DNA of 64,000 bases. Source: Gilvimarinus algae (GTDB lineage Bacteria > Pseudomonadota > Gammaproteobacteria > Pseudomonadales > Cellvibrionaceae). The translations under genes and the position numbers were made by a program. The stretch's first letter is position 1; each line of letters starts with the position of its first letter. The stretch is from contig NZ_JAULRT010000060.1 in NCBI RefSeq assembly GCF_030518215.1, positions 310,001 to 374,000 of the forward strand, given 5' to 3'. Shown here one piece after another: positions 17,415 through 26,003 of this stretch. Below the pieces are notes generated by a model. That model was not told the origin of the DNA and searched no databases. It saw only the letters and a program-made list of their open reading frames with translations.

Positions 17415-17600
17415 TAAGTACCCAAACCACTGCGCCAACAGTGGCTTGGGTTAAAGCAACCTGCCGGTTGATAGTCGGCCCCAAGCACAGGTTTGATGCG
17501 CTAAGGAGGATAGAGATATGTCTGACCCGCATATGACCAGAAGAGTCTGAACTGATCTACACATCCCCGCAGCATGTTGCTGTGGGGATTCTACAGCTTT
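17415..17600 (+). ncRNA. creT: creT-like toxin RNA
   Basis: Predicted transcript from the TTGACA promoter. It contains a hairpin at 17420-17451 (ACCCAA and CCACTG paired with CAGTGG and TTGGGT, one internal mismatch), a strong Shine-Dalgarno (TAAGGAGGA, 17502-17510), a 10-codon ORF with two consecutive AGA codons (17539-17544), and a 12-bp hairpin at 17563-17589 followed by a weak T-run. In the CreTA systems described earlier, the CreT RNA poisons the cell by efficient translation initiation on a mini-ORF with tandem rare arginine codons that trap the cognate tRNA. All these parts are visible here. Toxicity is inferred. Confidence 0.65.
17518..17550 (+). other. Mini-ORF of the creT-like RNA (10 codons, tandem AGA)
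   Basis: ATG at 17518, 8 nt after AGGAGG, encoding M-S-D-P-H-M-T-R-R-V then TGA (17548-17550). Both arginines use AGA, which is rare in neighbouring genes where CGC and CGT dominate. Such a strong ribosome site for a 10-residue peptide is hard to explain except as a tRNA-sequestering device or a leader peptide. Confidence 0.6.
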
Positions 17601-17643
17601 TAGGTCGGCTCAGTCGATCATAAACGCAAAAGGAGTTCTCACT

Positions 17644-19008
17644 ATGCACGATAACGAGCAATCGTCGTCGCGGTCTGCGGTGTTTCGCCAGGCGATCACC
17701 GAATTTATCGACGAGCGACGCGATACCAAGTTAAATGGTTTAAGCGATGAAAAGGCCGCCGAGGTGGCGGCTAAGTACGACTACGACGTATGGCTGGAAA
17801 GCGCAGCCAAGCGTGTCTCGCAAATTCAGGCGGTAACCCATATTACCAAAGCGACCCACCCGGACGCTAAAGGTAGCAGCCTGTATGTTTCCCCCAAATC
17901 CCTCCCCGAGCGACTAGAAGTTGGCACCCATGTTTTAGGTGATGACTATGCAGAAGATGTGGTCGGTAATGCCGCTGCGCTGGATGTTTACAAGTTTCTG
18001 AAGCTAGAAGTTGACGGAAAACGGCTGATTGAATGGTTTCAGCAAAACGATACCGATGCCATCGCTGCCCTTCACTCCGACGAGGGGAAAGCAGCCGCGT
18101 GGGCGGAATCTTTTAAAGAGTTAATTCGGCCAGTCCAAAATCTTGCCTCGCACGTTATGGCTAAGCAGGTTTACTGGTGTGCGGCGGACGATCCTACGGA
18201 CAATGCCGGCTTTCACTTGTTGCAGCCACTGTTCTCCAGCCCGCTCGCGCACGCAGTACATTCCGAAGTTAACGACGCTCGCTTTGGCGAAGTGAATAAG
18301 GCCGCTCGCCAGGCACGTAGTAAAAAACAACCCCACGATGGTGTTTACAAGGTGTACACCAATGTGGCGGTGCGCAAGCTGGGTGGCACTAAGCCTCAAA
18401 ATATCAGCCAATTAAACAGCGAGCGCGGCGGCGTGAATTATTTATTGGCATCTGCTCCGCCGCAGTGGACGCGTGAGTGGTCGCGGAGTCCGTTAAATAC
18501 AGACACTTCATTGAATCAGTTTTTTAAACTGCGTGAAGCTCGCGATTTATTTAGGAAGCTGGTTAAACTGCTTAAAAGTGACCCGAATGCCATTATGGAA
18601 ACACGGCAAAAGCGTGAGGCTATCGAGCAAGCCCTAGGGCAATCGCTCGCCGCTTATGGTGCAGAGCTACAGGCAGAAATGGAGCCCGGCTGGACGCGGG
18701 ATGCCGCGTGTCGATTACCGTTGTGCGAAAAAATATGGCTGGATCAAGCCCGTGCCACCCTGCCTATTCGAGAAGAGTACAGGAAAGATGACGAGGCTTT
18801 CCTGCGTGCATTCGAGTGGAAGGACTGGCCCGATGAAGTCGCAAGCCTGTTTGCTAACCAGGTTAATGCCCGCTTGATTGCAGACGGTTTGCCGGTGGGC
18901 GATGCCGAGCACGCGCACTGGGCCAAGCAGGCGATTGTAAACGCCGCCTGGCCCGCAACCATTCAGCGACGCGCAATTAAGGCAAACAAGGAGGTGGCCA
19001 ATGTCTGA
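17644..19008 (+). CDS. csy1: Csy1/Cas8f, large subunit of the type I-F complex
   Basis: 454 aa; AGGAG lies 8 nt before the ATG. Csy1 with Csy2 caps the 5' handle of the crRNA and recognises the CC PAM in target DNA. The gene order and length match I-F Cas8f (about 430-450 aa), and family segments such as K-A-T-H-P-D-A-K-G-S and N-x-S-Q-L-N-S-E-R-G-G are present. It overlaps csy2 by 8 bp, so translation is coupled. It is separated from cas2-3 by the 416-bp creTA-like region. No truncation is seen. Confidence 0.95.
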   Translation: MHDNEQSSSRSAVFRQAITEFIDERRDTKLNGLSDEKAAEVAAKYDYDVWLESAAKRVSQIQAVTHITKATHPDAKGSSLYVSPKSLPERLEVGTHVLGDDYAEDVVGNAAALDVYKFLKLEVDGKRLIEWFQQNDTDAIAALHSDEGKAAAWAESFKELIRPVQNLASHVMAKQVYWCAADDPTDNAGFHLLQPLFSSPLAHAVHSEVNDARFGEVNKAARQARSKKQPHDGVYKVYTNVAVRKLGGTKPQNISQLNSERGGVNYLLASAPPQWTREWSRSPLNTDTSLNQFFKLREARDLFRKLVKLLKSDPNAIMETRQKREAIEQALGQSLAAYGAELQAEMEPGWTRDAACRLPLCEKIWLDQARATLPIREEYRKDDEAFLRAFEWKDWPDEVASLFANQVNARLIADGLPVGDAEHAHWAKQAIVNAAWPATIQRRAIKANKEVANV

Positions 19009-19999
19009 GTGCCCCGGTTTTGACTATTTATTGGTGGTGCCGCACCTGCGTGTGCAAAATGCCAACGCCATATCCAGCCCACTGACCCACGGTTTTCCCG
19101 CTATGAGCGCTTTTGTCGGTTTAATGTGGGCGCTGGAGCGCAAAGCTAAGGCCGCCGGGCTGGATTTGGACTTTAACGCCGTTGGCGTGGTGTCGCACGG
19201 TTGCGAAGAGCAGGTGGCAAGCGATGGCTTTGTCAGTGGCTTTCATTTAACCCGAAACCCCGTGGGTAAAGACGGTAAAACAGCCGCCATTGCCGAAGAG
19301 GGGCGAGTTCATTTGGATATCAGTTTGGTGTTTGCTGTTGGTTGCGAACTGATTGCTGATGACACTGAACAAAAGGCTGTGGCTGACAAAGTCAAAGCGC
19401 TGATTGAATCTATGCGCATTGCCGGTGGCTCGGTTGTGCCTTCTCTTCAACCCCCATGGCGAACCCAGCCTTATATGGCCGGTTTTGCTGCGGGTGCTAA
19501 GGGGCGAGAAGAAACGTTTGATCAACTTAAAATGCGTTTATTGCCGGGCTTTGTTTTAACTGATCGACAAGATGCCTTAAATAATGAGTACGAAGCGTTA
19601 CGCGAGTTGGACAATAAAGCCACGCGCTTAGACGCACTCCTGTCTTTATCGCGTATTGACTATGTCTGGCAGCCAGAAAAAGACAATGCGGATAAAGGTG
19701 AATGGATCGCTACTCGCGCCTCGGGTAAAAACCGATCCGGTTGGCTGGTGCCTATGCCGATAGGCTATGGCGCGCTAACAGAGCTGCAAGACGCCGGTAG
19801 CGTAGAAAATGCCCGCGACAATACAACCCCTTTTTGCTTTGTCGAAAGCTTATTCAGTATTGGTGAATGGCTAAGCCCGCACCGCCTGCAAAAACCAGAG
19901 CAGCTCCTGTGGTACGCCAATACTTGCTCCGATACGGGTGCTTATCGCGTTTGCAACGACTATCGACCCTCTGAAATTCTCGAAACTATCAACGACTAA
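19001..19999 (+). CDS. csy2: Csy2/Cas5f, 5'-handle-binding subunit
   Basis: 332 aa. Csy2 forms a heterodimer with Csy1 at the 5' end of the crRNA. Typical start Y-L-L-V-V-P-H-L-R-V-Q-N-A-N-A and H-G-F-P-A-M-S-A-F-V-G identify the family. It overlaps csy1 by 8 bp and is followed 21 bp later by csy3. Length is normal for Cas5f (about 300-330 aa). Confidence 0.95.
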   Translation: MSECPGFDYLLVVPHLRVQNANAISSPLTHGFPAMSAFVGLMWALERKAKAAGLDLDFNAVGVVSHGCEEQVASDGFVSGFHLTRNPVGKDGKTAAIAEEGRVHLDISLVFAVGCELIADDTEQKAVADKVKALIESMRIAGGSVVPSLQPPWRTQPYMAGFAAGAKGREETFDQLKMRLLPGFVLTDRQDALNNEYEALRELDNKATRLDALLSLSRIDYVWQPEKDNADKGEWIATRASGKNRSGWLVPMPIGYGALTELQDAGSVENARDNTTPFCFVESLFSIGEWLSPHRLQKPEQLLWYANTCSDTGAYRVCNDYRPSEILETIND

Positions 20000-20020
20000 T
20001 ACTTTAAAAGGATATTAATT

Positions 20021-21040
20021 ATGGCTAATGAAACACTAAAAACCGCCTCTGTTTTAGCTTTTGAGCGCAAGCTGGACCCTTCCGATGCTCTGTTTTACGC
20101 AGGCGACTGGGACGATCAAGCAAACAGTCGCAACTGGCAGCCGGTCAGTATTATTGAAAAGTCGGTGCGGGGGACGATTTCAAACCGTCTGAAAACCAAA
20201 GATCAAGACCCTGCCAAGTTGGATGCCGCGATTGAAAATCCAAACTTGCAAACGGTCGACGTTGCTGCATTACCGGCGGATGCTGATACCTTGAAAGTCA
20301 GTTTTACGTTACGGGTTTTACCTGGCGCGGGCACCCCTTCGGCGTGCAATAGCGGCGAGTATCAAGACAAACTCCAATCCGTCGTAAGCCAATATGTATC
20401 GAAAGCCGGTTTTAGCACCCTGGCGCAGCGCTACGCCGCTAATCTAGCGAATGGTCGATTCCTTTGGCGAAACCGGGTTGGGGCCGAAGCGGTAACCGTG
20501 AATGTGGCCCGTATGTCGAACGGGAGCGCCAGCGAAACCTGGAGCTTTAATGCATTGGATGTTTCACTGCGTAACTTCGAAAACCTGTCTACCGATGTTC
20601 AAACTCTAGGAAAAGTAATTGAATCCGGCTTGAACGGCGAGCAACACGTATTGTTGCAGGTAACTGCTTTTGTACGGATTGGTGCGGCGCAGGAGGTATT
20701 CCCGTCGCAAGAGCTGATTCTAGACAGGGGCCGAGGTGATAAAAGCAAAACTCTTTATCAAGTAAAAGATATTGCAGGCATTCATTCCCAAAAGCTCGGT
20801 AATGCGATTCGCACCGTTGATACCTGGTATGAGGGCGCGGACGATTTAGGCCCCATCGCGGTAGAGCCCTATGGATCGGTCACCACCCAGGGCAAAGCGT
20901 ATCGTCAGCCTAAACAAAAAATGGATTTTTACAATTTGCTGGACGCTTGGGTTTTGAAAGATAAAGAACCTGATACTGAACAGCAGCATTTTGTGATGGC
21001 GACGCTGATTCGCGGTGGTGTCTTCGGTGATGCGGGGTGA
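20021..21040 (+). CDS. csy3: Csy3/Cas7f, backbone subunit
   Basis: 339 aa; AAAAGGA precedes the ATG. Six Csy3 copies normally line a 32-nt spacer, each covering 6 nt and flipping out every sixth base. Family sequence includes the opening [14 protein letters not shown] and [10 protein letters not shown]. Its 6-nt periodicity explains why mismatches at guide positions 6 and 12 of the creA-like RNA should be tolerated. The gene ends 3 bp before csy4. Confidence 0.96.
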   Translation: MANETLKTASVLAFERKLDPSDALFYAGDWDDQANSRNWQPVSIIEKSVRGTISNRLKTKDQDPAKLDAAIENPNLQTVDVAALPADADTLKVSFTLRVLPGAGTPSACNSGEYQDKLQSVVSQYVSKAGFSTLAQRYAANLANGRFLWRNRVGAEAVTVNVARMSNGSASETWSFNALDVSLRNFENLSTDVQTLGKVIESGLNGEQHVLLQVTAFVRIGAAQEVFPSQELILDRGRGDKSKTLYQVKDIAGIHSQKLGNAIRTVDTWYEGADDLGPIAVEPYGSVTTQGKAYRQPKQKMDFYNLLDAWVLKDKEPDTEQQHFVMATLIRGGVFGDAG

Positions 21041-21043
21041 TGT

Positions 21044-21607
21044 ATGGATCATTACCAGGACATCAGCATACTGCCCGACCCCGAGTTCTCTTTGGCTTTA
21101 CTGATGGGCGCGCTCTACAACAAACTTCACCGAGCTCTGGTTGAGCAAAAGGCAACGAATATCGGTGTTAGTTTCCCTGAGTATACCGTTAAACCAAAAA
21201 GTGTCGGAGGTGTTCTGCGCTTGCACAGTGATAAGCCCTCTCTGCATCGCTTACAGGAACTAGGCTGGCTAACGGGAATGCGCGATCATACAGACGTATC
21301 CGAAATACTCCCCGTGCCATCGGAAAAGAGCTACCAATGTGTCACACGGCGGCAGTTCAAAACCAATGCAGAGCGATTGCGCCGCCGTCGCATGAAGCGC
21401 AAAGGTGAAAGTTATGATGAGGCATGTCAAGCAATTCCTGCCACTGTAGAAAAGAAGCCCGACGTACCTTATGTAACCATCCGTAGTGCCAGTACAGGCC
21501 AGTCATTCTGCCTGTTTATTGATCAACGTGGCGTTGGGCCGAACAGTCAGGGTGGAGAGTTTAATAGCTATGGATTCAGCCAAACTGCTACCGTACCTTT
21601 GTTTTAA
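21044..21607 (+). CDS. csy4: Cas6f/Csy4, crRNA-processing endoribonuclease
   Basis: 187 aa, the normal Csy4 length. It cleaves at the base of the repeat stem-loop and stays bound to the 3' hairpin. The catalytic histidine falls at residue 29 (K-L-H-R-A-L), the numbering known for Pseudomonas Csy4. The arginine-rich helix that binds the hairpin major groove is visible (R-R-R-R-M-K-R-K near residues 113-125), as is the C-terminal G-G-x-F-x-S-Y-G-F-S. It is the last gene of the operon, which ends in a terminator before the array leader. Confidence 0.96.
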   Translation: MDHYQDISILPDPEFSLALLMGALYNKLHRALVEQKATNIGVSFPEYTVKPKSVGGVLRLHSDKPSLHRLQELGWLTGMRDHTDVSEILPVPSEKSYQCVTRRQFKTNAERLRRRRMKRKGESYDEACQAIPATVEKKPDVPYVTIRSASTGQSFCLFIDQRGVGPNSQGGEFNSYGFSQTATVPLF

Positions 21608-21629
21608 CCCTTTTTCTGGCCAAATATTT

Positions 21630-21656
21630 AAGCCCTTGTTTTGCAAGGGCTTTTTT
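21630..21656 (+). terminator. Terminator of the csy operon
   Basis: AAGCCCTTG pairs with CAAGGGCTT around TTTTG and is followed by TTTT, 22 bp after the csy4 stop. It separates the operon from the array leader, so the array probably has its own promoter in 21657-21737. Confidence 0.85.
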
Positions 21657-21708
21657 AGTTGCTAAATACAAAAGGGTTTGTGGCCGAAAAGCGCCTTCGT
21701 TCTTTAAA

Positions 21709-21721
21709 AATCAGTTACTTA
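21709..21721 (+). promoter_or_regulatory. IHF-binding site in the CRISPR leader
   Basis: AATCAGTTACTTA fits the IHF consensus WATCAR-N4-TTR at every position. It lies 16 bp before the first repeat within the AT-rich leader (21657-21737). In I-F systems IHF bends the leader to direct Cas1-Cas2/3 integration at the first repeat. Confidence 0.7.
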
Positions 21722-21737
21722 GCTTTATGATTCTGTA

Positions 21738-23745
21738 GCTCACTGCCGTACAGGCAGCTAAGAAAATTGGTGCATGTAGCGTTCAAGAATCTCTAGCGCT
21801 CACTGCCGTACAGGCAGCTAAGAAACGGTGCCTGCCAGCACATAACGGGGCTTTTCTGCTCACTGCCGTACAGGCAGCTAAGAAAAGCTTGTGAACGGCA
21901 ATGCTTCGTACGACCGTGCTCACTGCCGTACAGGCAGCTAAGAAAACAGCCCGAAAAAGTGACAGTCACGCAAATTGGCTCACTGCCGTACAGGCAGCTA
22001 AGAAATCGCGGGCGGCGTTGGCCTGACTTACCACCATGCTCACTGCCGTACAGGCAGCTAAGAAAATAGGCCCGGCGCCAGTGGTGAGAAAGTCCCCGCT
22101 CACTGCCGTACAGGCAGCTAAGAAAACATTGAACGGCTGCATGGCACCCAACAGCTTGCTCACTGCCGTACAGGCAGCTAAGAAACTCGCCCACCTGCTG
22201 GTATTGCTCCAACACACGCTCACTGCCGTACAGGCAGCTAAGAAATTTAACACAAACACCAGGTGCTGGCGCTGCACGCTCACTGCCGTACAGGCAGCTA
22301 AGAAAGGCGAGGGTCGGCGTTGAATCCTCGATGAGGCGCTCACTGCCGTACAGGCAGCTAAGAAATTGATCTGTAGCACATCGGCCTCAGTGGACGAGCT
22401 CACTGCCGTACAGGCAGCTAAGAAAATTCGGGGTCGGTATCAACTACAGCCGCATTGGCTCACTGCCGTACAGGCAGCTAAGAAAGCTTTTTTGAGCAGG
22501 GGGACTACAACCTGAATGCTCACTGCCGTACAGGCAGCTAAGAAAGTCACGGCGCGGCTGTGGCCGCTCACGCTATGGCTCACTGCCGTACAGGCAGCTA
22601 AGAAAAACCTGCAAGACACGTTTACCCAGTTCGTAAAGCTCACTGCCGTACAGGCAGCTAAGAAACACCAGACCGGCAGCGGCGGCCACACGGGCAGGCT
22701 CACTGCCGTACAGGCAGCTAAGAAAATGACCACAAACCGTGGCCGGTAGATGGCCATGCTCACTGCCGTACAGGCAGCTAAGAAATGTCCCGGCGTGCAT
22801 GGCAAATCAGCGTCAGCGCTCACTGCCGTACAGGCAGCTAAGAAAGATCCTCGAATCGAAAAGCTATGGTCCCACCGGCTCACTGCCGTACAGGCAGCTA
22901 AGAAATGATACCGTTGCGCCGCATTACCTCGCACTGCGCTCACTGCCGTACAGGCAGCTAAGAAACAACACGATTACGCGAAGCAGGCGGCCTCAGGGCT
23001 CACTGCCGTACAGGCAGCTAAGAAATTGGTCAGGACTTGAAGCTTGTATGCCTGCCCGCTCACTGCCGTACAGGCAGCTAAGAAAGCCAGCAAAATTCAG
23101 CCATTCGATAACGAAGAGCTCACTGCCGTACAGGCAGCTAAGAAACTTGAACCACAGTCCGTTGATTTAATTGTTACGCTCACTGCCGTACAGGCAGCTA
23201 AGAAAACACAGGAGATACGCCGTGCGCTCTCTGACACGCTCACTGCCGTACAGGCAGCTAAGAAAAGTGGCGCTGTTGGGTGATCCGCTCGCAATATGCT
23301 CACTGCCGTACAGGCAGCTAAGAAATCCATCACCGGCCCCCGTGCGATCGGGAATACGCTCACTGCCGTACAGGCAGCTAAGAAATTGGCCTGGCGCTTT
23401 GTTGCAGGCTTGCCGTCGCTCACTGCCGTACAGGCAGCTAAGAAACTTGAGGCAATCGGTAAGCACCTGACCATTATGCTCACTGCCGCACAGGCAGCTA
23501 AGAAATGGCTGGACGTGTCGCCATTGGTTTCGTCCTCGCTCACTGCCGCACAGGCAGCTAAGAAAAGAGCTCGTGAATGATGCCGGTAAGATCACACGCT
23601 CACTGCCGCACAGGCAGCTAAGAAAGGTAAGGGCAATCGCCCACACCGCCTCCGCATGCTCACTGCCGTACAGGCAGCTAAGAAATTACAGTGTGCCGGT
23701 GAACGGCACTTAGAAATGCTCACTGCCGCACAGGCAGACTGGAAG
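21738..23745 (+). CRISPR. Type I-F CRISPR array, 34 repeats and 33 spacers
   Basis: 28-bp repeats recur every 60 bp from 21738 to 23718, so every spacer is 32 nt. The repeat contains the Cas6f stem CTGCC-GTACA-GGCAG and ends in the I-F 5' handle CTAAGAAA, so the plus strand is the crRNA strand. The leader with the IHF site is on the csy4 side. Repeats 30-32 (23478, 23538, 23598) have C for T in the loop (GCACA), repeat 33 is standard, and repeat 34 (23718) has the C variant and a degenerate last 8 bases, marking the old end. Perfect spacing and uniform repeats suggest an active array. Spacer targets were not determined. Confidence 0.98.
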
Positions 23746-23840
23746 CCTTTGATATAAATCGGAGTCGGACTTTGTACTTCTGTAGTTCCCGATACTTGTT
23801 CCTCTATGGGGTAGGGGTTGATCTTGAGCAAGAAACTGTC

Positions 23841-24092
23841 TTACTTCACATCCAGCTCCCCACCATAAATGGCCCAGTCCAGAGAGATATCCAGAGTCTC
23901 TGCCAGCGCGACCAGTTGGTGGACGTATAGGTTGCGCTCGCCGCGTTCGATTTTCCCAATCGTGCTTTGCGTCAGGGTTAGGCCGCGTTCCTCCAGAGCA
24001 ATCACCAAATCCAGTTGGCTCATGCGCTGACGGGCACGCGCGATTCTTAAGCGCTCACCGAGAAGTTGTCGCTCCATTCTATTGTTATGCAC
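23841..24092 (-). CDS. XRE-family helix-turn-helix regulator
   Basis: 83 aa from a GTG at 24092 (an internal ATG at 24077 is possible). A Cro/C1-type HTH covers about residues 12-70: L-R-I-A-R-A-R-Q-R-M-S-Q-L-D-L-V, then T-Q-S-T-I-G-K-I-E-R-G-E-R as recognition helix and turn. It has no other domain. It faces the distal end of the CRISPR array. Its target is unknown; whether it is tied to the CRISPR region or only next to it cannot be told. Confidence 0.85.
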   Translation of the reverse strand: MHNNRMERQLLGERLRIARARQRMSQLDLVIALEERGLTLTQSTIGKIERGERNLYVHQLVALAETLDISLDWAIYGGELDVK

Positions 24093-24248
24093 CTGCCTGG
24101 AACCTTAGGGGGTAGGTGTACCATTTTTATTCTGGAGGTATTTTCTTCTGAGGATTGAAATAGTCCTCAGTGGACAAAGGAAGGAAAAAGAGTTTGGTAC
24201 TCTGAAAAGTATGAACCATTGGATAAGTTTGCTTAAGGAGGGGCGGGA

Positions 24249-24575
24249 GTGTTGTTGCAGCAGGCATTGAAAGATAAAATCTGCCGGTTTAACTCGAAAT
24301 GCAGCTATCCGGTGCACCAGCTGGAGGCTTGGATGGCGTCTGAGGCGCTGACAGCCGAGGAGGTTTTGGATACCCTTTATCTGGTGCGCCGGCAGTTATG
24401 GGTGGAGACTGAGGCGTTGCAGCGCAAGGCCAATGTGCCGCCTGCGGTAAGTGAGCGGCAGCGTTTGTGGTGCGTACAGTGCGATCAGGTGATTCACTTT
24501 TTTCAGTTGTTGGCAGAGCGTGGCGAGGCGGATACTCGGTTGTTGAGCCGCGGCCCCGACAGCTCCGTTGAATAG
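24249..24575 (+). CDS. Hypothetical protein, 108 aa
   Basis: Start GTG at 24249, with an excellent AAGGAGG 7 nt upstream. The protein looks soluble and helical, with two spaced Cys in C-V-Q-C (about residues 75-78) and an aromatic segment after them, and no signal peptide or membrane helix. I do not recognise the family. It is divergent from the XRE gene at 23841-24092 and convergent with the second XRE gene at 24629-25048. Confidence 0.6.
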   Translation: MLLQQALKDKICRFNSKCSYPVHQLEAWMASEALTAEEVLDTLYLVRRQLWVETEALQRKANVPPAVSERQRLWCVQCDQVIHFFQLLAERGEADTRLLSRGPDSSVE

Positions 24576-24628
24576 CAGCTTGTTAAGCGGTGTCTAGCCA
24601 CCCGGCAATGTTTATTGTTGGGCTACTG

Positions 24629-25048
24629 CTACGACCAGACTTTCTTCTTGTCACCATACCGATTTACCCAGCTCATTACGTAAGCAAACAGGAAAATAAA
24701 GGGTGTTATAAACGCATTGGGGTCAATCATCAGCCAGCTCACAAAGCCGAGTAACACCATGGCAAGCTCAGCCACTATTGCCGATCGCTTAGAGCGAGAG
24801 CCCGCTAACGACAGCCTGAACCACAGTGGGAGCCCTTTCCAATCCTCTGAATTTTTATCTATCACCGTCACTTCCTCCGTCAAGGTTGATACATCCACTT
24901 CAAATACAGAGGCGAGGCTGTTAAGGGTCTCGATACTGGCCTTATTACCTGACTCAACACGCTGAATGGTACGCACATTGAGACCGCAGAGTTCTGCCAG
25001 CTGCTCCTGAGACCAGTTGCGCTCCAATCTTAACTTTTTAACAATCAT
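24629..25048 (-). CDS. XRE regulator with a C-terminal membrane-spanning domain
   Basis: 139 aa. Residues 1-60 are an HTH of the XRE type (R-N-W-S-Q-E-Q-L-A-E-L-C-G-L, then R-T-I-Q-R-V-E-S-G). After a linker, two hydrophobic segments (about residues 90-108 and 111-129) form a 2TM-type domain. Such fusions are common in Gammaproteobacteria and tie DNA binding to the membrane. Signal and targets are unknown. Confidence 0.82.
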   Translation of the reverse strand: MIVKKLRLERNWSQEQLAELCGLNVRTIQRVESGNKASIETLNSLASVFEVDVSTLTEEVTVIDKNSEDWKGLPLWFRLSLAGSRSKRSAIVAELAMVLLGFVSWLMIDPNAFITPFIFLFAYVMSWVNRYGDKKKVWS

Positions 25049-25204
25049 GATCCGTCCTCACCAATTTGTGGTGAAATCTTCCAAAAATAACCTCGGTGTC
25101 GGCTACGACTTTACTGCGACACTTACACGACAGTGCGGTTTTAGTTAGCGAGGTAGCCCGTGATACGGTGCGAGTGGCCAGCGGCTGCGGCACTAAGCGG
25201 GTGG

Positions 25205-25591
25205 TTAGGGCAGCTCCCCAAAGGATGTGTCCAGATTAATGTTATAGATTCGGCTATTGCGTTCAAACGTAACGGTTCTGGACTCACCCACTTTTACAGA
25301 CACTGGAGTGGCGCCAACATAGTAAGGATTTCCAGAAGAAAGATCTTTTAGCGTAAACACCAGATCAAAGATATTATCTTTAGGGGTGTCGACCTGAAAT
25401 TTCACTTCATATTGGTCGGGGAACCTAGACACCGATGTTCCAGGGTAGCTCAACAAAAGGGCATTGATGTATTGGCTTTTTTTAGACCCATCTATTGTCT
25501 TTTCATCAATAGTGAGCTGAATCACCAAACCGTCTTCGGCCGCTGCGGTAACGCTCAGCGACAGTAAGATTACCGATAGTATTCTCTTCAA
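25205..25591 (-). CDS. Exported hypothetical protein
   Basis: The TTG at 25591, with GGAG 7 nt upstream, gives a clean signal peptide (K-R-I-L-S-V-I-L-L-S-L-S-V-T-A-A-A) and a mature part of about 108 residues. An ATG at 25645 in the same frame would add 18 residues before the signal and has no ribosome site. The mature part is beta-rich (V-K-F-Q-V-D-T-P, V-S-V-K-V-G-E-S-R-T-V-T-F) with no Cys and no domain I recognise. Periplasmic location is inferred. Confidence 0.6.
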   Translation of the reverse strand: MKRILSVILLSLSVTAAAEDGLVIQLTIDEKTIDGSKKSQYINALLLSYPGTSVSRFPDQYEVKFQVDTPKDNIFDLVFTLKDLSSGNPYYVGATPVSVKVGESRTVTFERNSRIYNINLDTSFGELP

Positions 25592-25645
25592 TTTCCGGCT
25601 CCAATTTGGCTCAAATGGCTGTAAATCGCCCAAGCGCTCTATCAT

Positions 25646-26003
25646 TTACAGGGTTTGTTTCAGGGGAGCTATGCGTTACGCCGACTTAGTCTTTTCTGTG
25701 CCTTCAGTGTCAAGGAGGTGAAGCTGTGCAGGCGCTTTATTCTGCGGGTCTTGGCCTTGTTATCTCACCTTTCCGGCCGACTTGTCACATGCTTTATGTC
25801 TGTATTTTTAAAATAAAGCAATGGACTAAATCGTGCCACGGATTGTCAGGCTTATCAACCGTGAATGACGGAGTTCTGACCTCTGACGCTACCAATGCCG
25901 GGCACTCGCACCGTCAAACTTTTTTGCTGAGAGGACTGAAATGGAGGAAAGTGAGTAGGGCCGGCTGAGTCCAGTGACAGAAAGGCCAAGTCTTGCCGGT
26001 AGT
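25646..26003. other. Gene-poor stretch
   Basis: 358 bp between two minus-strand genes. It holds only the doubtful ORF at 25726-25968. No repeat, terminator or RNA gene was recognised. Confidence 0.5.
25726..25968 (+). CDS. Doubtful 80-aa ORF with an unusually good ribosome site
   Basis: GTG start, preceded by AAGGAGGTGA (25712-25721), a near-complete complement of the 16S 3' end, 7 nt from the start. The translated sequence (one hydrophobic stretch near residues 5-30, then basic and Ser-rich) shows no family resemblance and atypical composition, so it may be the remains of a gene. Kept only because of the ribosome site. Confidence 0.25.
   Translation: MQALYSAGLGLVISPFRPTCHMLYVCIFKIKQWTKSCHGLSGLSTVNDGVLTSDATNAGHSHRQTFLLRGLKWRKVSRAG

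Noticed and set aside
17468-17497. Second possible promoter (TTGATA, 18 bp, TTTGAT) before the mini-ORF
   Set aside because: Its start would fall inside the Shine-Dalgarno at 17502-17510 and remove it; the TTGACA promoter at 17380 fits better.
17308-17532. 74-aa minus-strand ORF through the creTA-like region
   Set aside because: It crosses both promoters and hairpins, has no ribosome site, and RNA signals explain the region better.
21793-23831. Many repetitive ORFs on both strands
   Set aside because: The 60-bp CRISPR period is a multiple of three, so the array stays open in several frames; none is a gene.
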